A program made the translations under genes and the position numbers. A stretch of 6,036 nt of DNA from JBJSXF01 sp046086225 (GTDB lineage Bacteria; Actinomycetota; Acidimicrobiia; IMCC26256; PALSA-610): the NCBI GenBank assembly GCA_046086225.1, contig JBJSXF010000085.1, positions 1-6,036 of the forward strand, written 5' to 3'. The notes below the pieces were generated by a model. It did not search any database. It saw only the letters and a list, made by a program, of their open reading frames with translations, and had not been told where the DNA came from. Every line of letters starts with the position of its first letter. Position 1 is the stretch's first letter. Positions 1-5,106 of this stretch are shown in pieces.

Positions 1-1
1 T

Positions 2-448
2 CGATCAGGACGAATCGTTACCGTCACCAGCGTGGGTGGAGTAGTGGGTCAGCCGTTCAACGAGGCGTACTGTGCCGCAAAGTTCGCCACCGAGGGCTTC
101 ATGGAGAGCTTGGCTCCCATTGCGGCGCAGTTCAACGTGCATGTATCGGTGGTCGAGCCTGGCGCGGTTGCCACCGAATTTCGCGCCAACCTCAACGACT
201 CGTGGCTAGCCGCCGAGGCAGGCGTCTACCGCGAGCTATTTGCCGCGTACGTTCAACGAATGGAGTCGGCGTTCACCAACGCGCAGACTGCGGTCGACGC
301 TGCGGCAGTGATTGTGGAGGCCTGCACGGCCGCCTCGCCACAACTGCGCTATCAGACGTCGCCTGCTGCACAGGCATTTGCCGGGGCGAAGCTGTCGGAT
401 TTGAACGGCTCAGCGATACAAGGCATCACGCGTCGCTGGGTGGTCTAG
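2..448 (+). CDS. SDR-family oxidoreductase, C-terminal part (5' end outside window)
   Basis: Short-chain dehydrogenase/reductase, probably an NAD(P)-dependent cytosolic oxidoreductase; the substrate cannot be told. The reading frame is open from base 2 and gives 148 residues up to TAG at 446-448. The N-terminal Rossmann half with the TGxxxGxG cofactor loop lies outside the window. Visible family features are strand beta-5 'GRIVTVTS' with the catalytic Ser at residue 10, the YxxxK pair (Tyr23, Lys27) exactly 13 residues later, and the post-beta-6 'VEPGAVATEF' motif (51-60) whose PG and Thr contact the cofactor in this family. An in-frame GTG at base 32 is internal, because the catalytic Ser lies upstream of it. 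The stop codon touches the CCA end of the opposing tRNA-Gly. Composition is lower in GC (about 62% by hand count over bases 1-420) than the genes to the right, with more A/T-ending codons. Family assignment is firm; specificity is unknown. Confidence 0.9.
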   Translation, partial: RSGRIVTVTSVGGVVGQPFNEAYCAAKFATEGFMESLAPIAAQFNVHVSVVEPGAVATEFRANLNDSWLAAEAGVYRELFAAYVQRMESAFTNAQTAVDAAAVIVEACTAASPQLRYQTSPAAQAFAGAKLSDLNGSAIQGITRRWVV

Positions 449-523
<75 letters not shown>

Positions 524-533
524 AGGGACCGTC

Positions 534-561
534 ACGTTATCGGGCGCGAATCGGGACGGAA
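534..561 (-). promoter_or_regulatory. candidate promoter of the tRNA-Gly gene
   Basis: On the minus strand, a -35-like TTCCGT (561-556) and a -10-like TAACGT (539-534) are separated by 16 bases. The -10 box ends 10 bases before the first tRNA base, which would give a very short leader. The match to consensus is only moderate, but position and spacing fit. Confidence 0.35.
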
Positions 562-670
562 CCCGGAGCGGCGACCGGCGGCACCGGATGGGGCGGGACG
601 GACGACCTATGGCTTCCGGCGCCGCGAGCGGGCAGGGTGTCGGGAGCGCCTCGGGCGCGACGACGGGATC

Positions 671-675
671 GGGGG
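671..675 (+). promoter_or_regulatory. ribosome binding site that sets the beta-helix protein start
   Basis: A run of five G (671-675) within GGGGGTGG lies 5 bases before the ATG at 681. Together with the signal peptide that begins right at this ATG, it favours 681 over the in-frame ATGs at 588 and 609. Confidence 0.45.
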
Positions 676-680
676 TGGCG

Positions 681-2279
681 ATGCACGGAGCGAGGCGGTC
701 GCCGGTGGCGGCGCTCGCCGCCGTCCTCGCCCTCGTCGGACTCGCCGTCGCCCGGCCCGACCGTCCGGTGGGTGCAGTCGGCATCGGCGCGCCGTCCGGC
801 CTGACGGTGAGCGCACGGGACGGCGCGGTCGTCGTCACCTTCACCCGGCCGACTCTGCCCGCCGGCGCAGTCGTCACGAACCACGGCGCGTCATTCTCCC
901 GTGACGGCGGGGCGACGTGGACGCCGTGGCGGGTTGCCGACCCGGCCGACCTGACGTCGCCGGTCCGGTTCGCGGGATTGACGAACGGCGTGTCGTGGCG
1001 CCTGCGCCTCCGCCTCTTGACCAACCTCGGCCCAGGCCCGTCGTCGGCGATCAGTCCGGCGTTCGTACCCCGACCGTTCACCGAGATCTTCGTGGCGACG
1101 ACCGGCAGCGACGCGAACGCCGGCACCCGGTCGGCCCCGCTCCGGACCCTCTCGGCAGCCTGGGCCCGGATCCCCCGGGCGGTGCCGCTCGCCGGCCCGT
1201 ACACGATCACGATGCTCGCCGGGGAGTACGCCGCTGCGACGATGCCGCACTTCTGGGAGTGGCGCCGCGGTACGGCATATGCCCCGATCACGATCCGCGC
1301 CGACGGCCCGGGCCGCCCCGTCACCCTGCGGGGCGATCTCAACGTGTTCGAAGTGCACTTCCTGACGGTTCGCGGTCTGCGCATCGTGCCCGGCGGTGAC
1401 GCGCTCCACTGTGAGCGCTGCACGCACCTCACCCTCGACAACGTGCTCCTCGACGGTGCGGGCGGCGCCTGGGAGACCCTGAAGGTGAACCAGTCAACGG
1501 ACATCGTGGTGCGGAACAGCACCCTGCGCTCGGCGGGGGACAACGTCATCGACTTCGTCGCCGTGCGACGGGGAGCGATCACCGGCAACGTCATCACCGA
1601 CGGCGGCGACTGGTGCGTCTACGTGAAGGGCGGCTCCTCGGCGATCACCCTCGCCGGCAACACCATCGCCCGCTGCGGCACCGGTGGCTTCACGGCCGGG
1701 CAGGGAACCGGACTGGAGTGGATGGTCGCACCGGACCTCACCTACGAGGCGACCGACGTCGTCTTCCGGAACAACCACATCACCGACACCGAGGGCGCGG
1801 CCTTCGGGGTGAACGGTGGTCGCGACATCCTCATCGAGGGGAACCGGGCCGAGCGGGTCGGTCGCCGGAGCCACCTGATCGAGGTGACGTTCGGGGGACG
1901 GTCCTGCGACGGAAACGTGCCGGCCTGCGCGGCCCGGCTCGCTCAGGGGGCGTGGGGCACGGCGGTCACCGGAGGTGACGTCGTCGCGCACATTCCCGAT
2001 CGCGACGTCGTGATCCGTGGCAACACGATCGTCAACCCGGCGGGCTACCGATCGCAGTGGCAGCACTTCGAGGTCTCGCCACCTCGGGTCAACCCGGCCG
2101 GGGCAGTCGGTCCGTCGCCGGCCCGGACCGACACCGGACTCGTCATCACCGGGAACGTCATCGTCAATGGTGATCCGTCGATGCCGCTCGGGATCGACGG
2201 CTCGGTGGTGTGCACCTCGGCCAACCCGACGTGCACCGTTGCCCAGATCCTGCGCGACAACGACATCAACGGCCGCTGA
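681..2279 (+). CDS. secreted FN3-like / right-handed parallel beta-helix protein
   Basis: Predicted exported protein of 532 residues. Residues 1-24 look like a signal peptide: basic start (Arg5-Arg6), an Ala/Leu/Val core, and a likely cleavage after AVA-24. Residues about 36-130 resemble a fibronectin type III domain ('GAPSGLTVSARDGAVVVTF', then 'SRDGGATW'). Residues 134-165 carry 'IFVATTGSDANAGTRSAPL', the DUF1565-type cap typical of pectate-lyase-like beta-helix proteins. From about 200 to the end run short rungs repeating G/R-N-x-I/V ('GNVIT', 'GNTIA', 'RNNHIT', 'GNTIV', 'GNVIV', 'DNDIN'), the Asn-ladder signature of PbH1 repeats. Eight cysteines fall in plausible pairs (244/247, 312/332, 409/416, 511/518), suiting an extracellular fold with disulfides. 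Such proteins bind or cleave polysaccharides, but no catalytic residues can be assigned, so activity is open. In-frame ATGs at 588 and 609 would prepend a Gly/Ala/Ser-rich stretch of up to 31 residues and bury the signal peptide. It stands alone, with no obvious partner genes. Confidence 0.85.
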   Translation: MHGARRSPVAALAAVLALVGLAVARPDRPVGAVGIGAPSGLTVSARDGAVVVTFTRPTLPAGAVVTNHGASFSRDGGATWTPWRVADPADLTSPVRFAGLTNGVSWRLRLRLLTNLGPGPSSAISPAFVPRPFTEIFVATTGSDANAGTRSAPLRTLSAAWARIPRAVPLAGPYTITMLAGEYAAATMPHFWEWRRGTAYAPITIRADGPGRPVTLRGDLNVFEVHFLTVRGLRIVPGGDALHCERCTHLTLDNVLLDGAGGAWETLKVNQSTDIVVRNSTLRSAGDNVIDFVAVRRGAITGNVITDGGDWCVYVKGGSSAITLAGNTIARCGTGGFTAGQGTGLEWMVAPDLTYEATDVVFRNNHITDTEGAAFGVNGGRDILIEGNRAERVGRRSHLIEVTFGGRSCDGNVPACAARLAQGAWGTAVTGGDVVAHIPDRDVVIRGNTIVNPAGYRSQWQHFEVSPPRVNPAGAVGPSPARTDTGLVITGNVIVNGDPSMPLGIDGSVVCTSANPTCTVAQILRDNDINGR

Positions 2280-2285
2280 CCCGGG

Positions 2286-2309
2286 CGGGCCGGTCGGGGG
2301 GAGGGCCCG
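2286..2309. terminator. possible bidirectional hairpin between convergent genes
   Basis: In the 33-base gap between the convergent stops at 2279 and 2313, CGGGCC (2286-2291) can pair with GGCCCG (2304-2309) around a 12-base loop. There is no T-tract on either side, so it is a weak candidate and may only reflect GC-rich composition. Confidence 0.25.
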
Positions 2310-2312
2310 ACG

Positions 2313-2552
2313 TCAGACCGGGCACTGGCGACTGGCGGCGGCCCGCTCGGTCGCCGCCGGGAATGCCTCGAGGAGGCCGGCGTCGCGCGTCGGACGGGCG
2401 ACGAGCGTGCCCCCGCAGTTCGGGCAGGTGCCGCCCTGGTGAGCGGCGCAGTCGGCGCACCACGTGCACTCGAACGAACAGATGAGCGGTCCGGCGCTCG
2501 ACGGGTCGAGGTCGCGGTCGCAGCACTCGCAGTTGGGCTTCATCAGCAGCAT
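2313..2552 (-). CDS. DUF1272 domain protein, cysteine-rich (probable zinc binding)
   Basis: Small protein of 79 residues belonging to DUF1272, a family of unknown function. The core (residues 5-54) begins 'KPNCECCDRDL', continues 'ICSFECTWCADC' and ends 'CPNCGGTLVARP'. Cysteines stand at 8, 10, 11, 25, 29, 32, 35, 43 and 46, enough for one or two zinc sites in a zinc-ribbon or treble-clef-like arrangement; metal binding is inferred from the spacing. A tail of about 25 residues follows, Ala/Arg-rich, with a further Cys at 77; it is longer than I expect for this family. The start at 2552 is set by a strong Shine-Dalgarno; the Met at residue 4 (2543) would sit too far from it. It is the last gene of the minus-strand operon, 21 bases after the CGNR gene. 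Confidence 0.88.
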   Translation of the reverse strand: MLLMKPNCECCDRDLDPSSAGPLICSFECTWCADCAAHQGGTCPNCGGTLVARPTRDAGLLEAFPAATERAAASRQCPV

Positions 2553-2558
2553 GGCTTT

Positions 2559-2563
2559 CCTCC
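2559..2563 (-). promoter_or_regulatory. Shine-Dalgarno of the DUF1272 gene
   Basis: Minus-strand GGAGG (read 2563 to 2559) lies 6 bases before the ATG at 2552, inside the 21-base gap after the CGNR stop. It selects 2552 over the ATG at 2543. Confidence 0.75.
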
Positions 2564-2573
2564 GGTTCGGTTC

Positions 2574-3146
2574 TCAGTGGTCGTTCGCCGGAACGGCGCT
2601 TCGGCGGCGGTACGCGGCGGTGTTGACCCGGTTCCCGCACCGCAGGGCCGAGCACCAACGCCGGTTCCCGGCTCGTGACTCGTCGTAGAAGAGCAGCGAG
2701 CAGCCCGGGCCCGAGCAGAGCCGGAGCCGTTCGTCGCCTGCCGCGAGGAGCGCGACGGCATCGGTGGCGACGGCGGCGAGCGCGCCGGCGACCTCGGCTC
2801 CGGGGCGGAGCTGCGTCGTGGCGCGACCCCGGCGGTCGAGGTGGAGGACGGGCCCCGGCCGGGCCGCCCACTGGTTGATCGTTCGGCGATCGGCGACCGC
2901 AATGGTCCGACCGTCGATCGTCGCTCGCGCGGCGGCGTAGACGGCCTCGCGGAGCGCAATGGCATCGTCGCGATCGGCCGACGTGACCGACCCGCGGACC
3001 GGGGCGACGGCGGCCGAGATCCAGCGGCGCAGATCACCGGGGCGGACGAGCAACTCGGTCGGGGCGATCGTTCGGTAGCGCAACGTCCAGGTGAGGTCGA
3101 CGGCCGGGTGATCGCTCAGGCCGAACGCGAGGTCGTCGACGGTCAC
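2574..3146 (-). CDS. ABATE / CGNR zinc-finger protein, putative transcription regulator
   Basis: Protein of 190 residues with the two-part layout of the CGNR family. An N-terminal ABATE domain (about 8-130; 'HPAVDLTWTLRYR', then 'LVRPGDLRRWI' and 'ALREAVYAAARA') is followed by a C-terminal CGNR zinc finger. The zinc ligands are Cys144-x4-Cys149 ('LCSGPGCSLLFYD') and Cys165-x4-Cys170, the last forming the signature C-G-N-R (170-173), followed by 'NTAAYRRR'. The family is thought to bind DNA through this finger and to act in stress-related regulation; targets are unknown. The GTG start at 3146 shares four bases (GTGA) with the RidA stop, so translation is probably coupled. The same frame stays open far upstream, antisense to the RidA and dehydrogenase genes, but family similarity begins at about this GTG. 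Given its operon position it may regulate the divergent promoter region beside the RidA gene; that is inference. Confidence 0.9.
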   Translation of the reverse strand: MTVDDLAFGLSDHPAVDLTWTLRYRTIAPTELLVRPGDLRRWISAAVAPVRGSVTSADRDDAIALREAVYAAARATIDGRTIAVADRRTINQWAARPGPVLHLDRRGRATTQLRPGAEVAGALAAVATDAVALLAAGDERLRLCSGPGCSLLFYDESRAGNRRWCSALRCGNRVNTAAYRRRSAVPANDH

Positions 3147-3655
3147 GGTCGGCCCGGCGCCGTCGGTTCGGGGCCGGGTGAGTCGACGAGGTCGATCACG
3201 GCTTCGATCTCGAGCACGAGGTCGCCGGGGAGGGCCGCAACCCCCACCGCCAGCCGTGCGTGCCGGCCCCGGTCGCCGAAGCCGGCGACGAACACCTCGG
3301 ACGCACCGTCGATCACGCCGGTCTGGCCGATGAAGTCGGGCGTCGAGTTGACCACGCCCGAGAGGTGCACGACCTGCTCGACCGCGTCGAGCGTTCCGAC
3401 CTCGGCCCGGACGGTGGCGAGGAGGTTGAGCGCGGCGGATCGGGCGGCGACCCGGGCGTCCTCGGCCGAGACGGTGTCGCCCACCCGACCGGTGTAGATC
3501 GTTCCGTCGGGGCGGGTGCCGAAGTGTCCGCCGACCCAGAGCTGCCGACCCGAGCGCACCGCCGGGACGTACTCGCCGAACGGCGGCAGGGGATCGGGCA
3601 GGGTGACGCCGAGGTCGGCCAGTCGCTGCTCGGCGGAGTCGACGTCGTGGCTCAC
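3143..3655 (-). CDS. RidA/YjgF/YER057c/UK114-family protein
   Basis: Protein of 170 residues of the longer RidA subgroup (YjgF_YER057c_UK114_like_1 type). It has the N-terminal helix 'AEQRLADLGVTLP', then 'YVPAVRSGRQLWVGG', 'GRVGDTVSAEDARVAAR', 'LSGVVNSTPDF' and 'GRHARLAVGVAALPGD', ending with strand 'LVLEIEAVIDLV'. Arg134 and Glu151 align with the Arg105 and Glu120 that bind the carboxylate and water in classical RidA imine/enamine deaminases, so hydrolysis of reactive enamine/imine intermediates is possible. This subgroup is poorly characterised and its substrate may differ. The start is GTG at 3655, since the conserved N-terminal helix begins there. No Shine-Dalgarno is visible, and a candidate -10 box 6 bases upstream suggests a leaderless transcript. 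The Pro-rich tail (159-170) is dispensable-looking and overlaps the next gene's start. First gene of the minus-strand operon. Confidence 0.92.
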   Translation of the reverse strand: MSHDVDSAEQRLADLGVTLPDPLPPFGEYVPAVRSGRQLWVGGHFGTRPDGTIYTGRVGDTVSAEDARVAARSAALNLLATVRAEVGTLDAVEQVVHLSGVVNSTPDFIGQTGVIDGASEVFVAGFGDRGRHARLAVGVAALPGDLVLEIEAVIDLVDSPGPEPTAPGRP

Positions 3656-3661
3656 GGGCCG

Positions 3662-3691
3662 AGCCTACGACAGAGGTCTGGTCTCTGTCGA
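3662..3691 (-). promoter_or_regulatory. candidate promoter of the ridA-CGNR-DUF1272 operon
   Basis: Minus-strand TCGACA (3691-3686, one mismatch to TTGACA) and TAGGCT (3667-3662) are 18 bases apart. The -10-like box ends 6 bases before the GTG at 3655, so the RNA would start at or next to the start codon, consistent with the missing Shine-Dalgarno. The -10 match is partial (T, A and final T). Confidence 0.4.
3668..3690. repeat. perfect 8-bp inverted repeat, candidate operator
   Basis: CGACAGAG (3668-3675) and CTCTGTCG (3683-3690) are exact inverted copies around a 7-base spacer. The element fills the space between the candidate -35 and -10 boxes of the RidA-led operon, where a repressor would block polymerase. 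Size and symmetry suit a dimeric regulator. The arms are less GC-rich than the surroundings, so chance from composition is less likely. The neighbouring CGNR protein is a possible ligand, but this is not shown. Confidence 0.5.
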
Positions 3692-3717
3692 TCAGTGGGC
3701 GGGCGGCCGGGTTGTCA

Positions 3718-3732
3718 GCTGCGAACCGCAGC
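3718..3732. repeat. 6-bp inverted repeat with 3-base centre
   Basis: GCTGCG (3718-3723) and CGCAGC (3727-3732) flank AAC. It lies 72 bases before the acyl-CoA dehydrogenase ATG, on the far side of the divergent region from the first palindrome. It could be a second operator or a small hairpin; in GC-rich DNA such short repeats also arise by chance. Confidence 0.3.
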
Positions 3733-3789
3733 CCGGGCGGCAGTCGTGGGCACGCCGCTACCCTCGCCGTTCGGCCGGAGCAGCCCGAC

Positions 3790-3797
3790 GGAGGGGG
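3790..3797 (+). promoter_or_regulatory. Shine-Dalgarno of the acyl-CoA dehydrogenase gene
   Basis: GGAGGGGG lies 7 to 10 bases (depending on the pairing chosen) before the ATG at 3805. It fixes this ATG as the start over in-frame alternative starts as far up as 3712. A TACCCT at 3759-3764 could serve as a -10 box for this gene, but I see no convincing -35. Confidence 0.7.
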
Positions 3798-3804
3798 AGA
3801 CGCC

Positions 3805-5106
3805 ATGGCGTGGGACTTCGAGACCGAGCCCGAGTACCAGGAGAAGCTCGACTGGGTCTCGGCGTTCGTGCGGGAGAAGGTCGAACCGCTCGACCACCTG
3901 TTCCCCCACGAGCAGTTCGTGCCGCTCGACGCCGCCAAGCGTCGCATCATCGACCCGCTGAAGGACGAGGTGCGGGCCCAGGGCATGTGGGCCACCCACC
4001 TCGGTGCCGACCTCGGCGGGCAGGGTCACGGACAGCTGCAGCTCGCGCTCCTCAACGAGATCCTGGGCCGGTCGCTCTGGGCGTCGGTCGTGTTCGGCAC
4101 CCAAGCCCCCGACACCGGCAACGCCGAGATCATCGCCCACTACGGCACCGAGGAGCAGAAGGCCGAGTACCTCATGCCGCTGCTCAACGGCGAGATGTTC
4201 TCCTCCTACTCGATGACCGAGCCCCACGCGGGCGCCGACCCGACCCTCTTCACCACCCGAGCGGTGAAGGACGGTGACGAGTGGGTCATCAACGGCTGGA
4301 AGTACTTCTCGTCCAACGCGAAGACGGCGTCGTTCCTCATCGTGATGGCTGTCACGAACCCCGACGTCAGCCCCTACAAGGGCATGTCGATGTTCCTCGT
4401 TCCGAGCGACACGCCGGGCGTGAACATCGTGCGTAACGTCGGGCTCCACGGCGAGCCGATGAACGAGGGCTGGCACTCACTCATCCACTACGAGGACGTA
4501 CGGGTGCCCGAGTCGGCGCTGCTCGGCGGTGAGGGACAGGCTTTCGTCATCGCCCAGACCCGGCTCGGCGGTGGGCGCATCCACCACGCGATGCGCACCA
4601 TCGGGATGGCCCAGAAGGCGTTCGACATGATGTGCGAGCGGGTGCTGAGCCGGGAGACCGCGGGCAGCCTCCTCGCCGACAAGCAGTTCGTGCAGGGTTA
4701 CATCGCCGACTCGTATGCCCAGCTCGTGCAGTTCCGACTGTTCGTGCTCTTCACGGCCTGGGAGATCGACAAGTACAACGACTACAAGCGGGTGCGCAAG
4801 GACATCGCCACCGCCAAGGTCGTCATGCCCACCGTGCTGCACGACATCGCCTGGCGGGCCATGCAGGTGCACGGCGCGCTCGGCACCACCAACGAGATGC
4901 CGTTCTTCGGAATGATCCACGCGGCCGGGGTGATGGGGCTCGCCGACGGGCCGACCGAGGTGCACAAGGTGACGGTCGCCCGCCAGGTGCTGCGCGACTA
5001 CCGACCGGCCGAGGGCATGTGGCCGAGCGAGTGGATCCCGGGCAAGGCCGACGCGGCCCGCGCCACCTACGCTCACCTGCTCGACCTCGAAGTGGGGAAC
5101 CTGTGA
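3805..5106 (+). CDS. acyl-CoA dehydrogenase family protein, ACAD10/11-like
   Basis: FAD-dependent acyl-CoA dehydrogenase-fold enzyme of 433 residues, full length for the family. The N-terminal helical domain runs to about residue 125. The FAD/substrate motif is 'YSMTEPHAGADPT' (135-147), and 'GWKYFSSNAKTASFLIVMA' (164-182) begins the beta domain. Then come 'LGGGRIHHAMRTIGMAQ' (254-270) and the FAD-binding 'QVHGALGTTNEMP' (354-366). The catalytic-base position, 27 residues after Gln354, is Asp381 in 'ADGPTEVHK'; medium-chain acyl-CoA dehydrogenase has Glu376 in 'YEGT' at the same ungapped distance. Asp with 'GPxEVH' is typical of ACAD10/ACAD11 relatives. Those enzymes, after a kinase phosphorylates the 4-hydroxyl of a hydroxyacyl-CoA, help eliminate phosphate to give an enoyl-CoA. 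The kinase-like gene follows with a GTGA overlap, supporting that role here; ordinary fatty acyl-CoA oxidation is the alternative. Confidence 0.93.
   Translation: MAWDFETEPEYQEKLDWVSAFVREKVEPLDHLFPHEQFVPLDAAKRRIIDPLKDEVRAQGMWATHLGADLGGQGHGQLQLALLNEILGRSLWASVVFGTQAPDTGNAEIIAHYGTEEQKAEYLMPLLNGEMFSSYSMTEPHAGADPTLFTTRAVKDGDEWVINGWKYFSSNAKTASFLIVMAVTNPDVSPYKGMSMFLVPSDTPGVNIVRNVGLHGEPMNEGWHSLIHYEDVRVPESALLGGEGQAFVIAQTRLGGGRIHHAMRTIGMAQKAFDMMCERVLSRETAGSLLADKQFVQGYIADSYAQLVQFRLFVLFTAWEIDKYNDYKRVRKDIATAKVVMPTVLHDIAWRAMQVHGALGTTNEMPFFGMIHAAGVMGLADGPTEVHKVTVARQVLRDYRPAEGMWPSEWIPGKADAARATYAHLLDLEVGNL

Noticed and set aside
588..680. N-terminal extension of the beta-helix protein from ATG 588 or 609
   Set aside because: It would add a low-complexity Gly/Ala/Ser stretch before a clear signal peptide. 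The ATG at 681 has its own G-rich ribosome binding site and starts right at the signal peptide.
1560..2276. Recurring 'ggcaac...atc' segments that look like DNA repeats
   Set aside because: They encode the G-N-x-I turns of the beta-helix rungs and vary at base level. They are protein solenoid repeats, not a DNA repeat or CRISPR array.
3712..3804. Upstream alternative start for the acyl-CoA dehydrogenase
   Set aside because: The added residues do not resemble the family N-terminus and cross the inverted repeat. ATG 3805 has a strong Shine-Dalgarno and starts the expected N-terminal helix.
3147..3995. Upstream extension of the CGNR frame to about 3995
   Set aside because: The extension is antisense to the dehydrogenase start and out of frame with RidA, with Arg-rich translation. 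Family similarity begins near GTG 3146, which overlaps the RidA stop.
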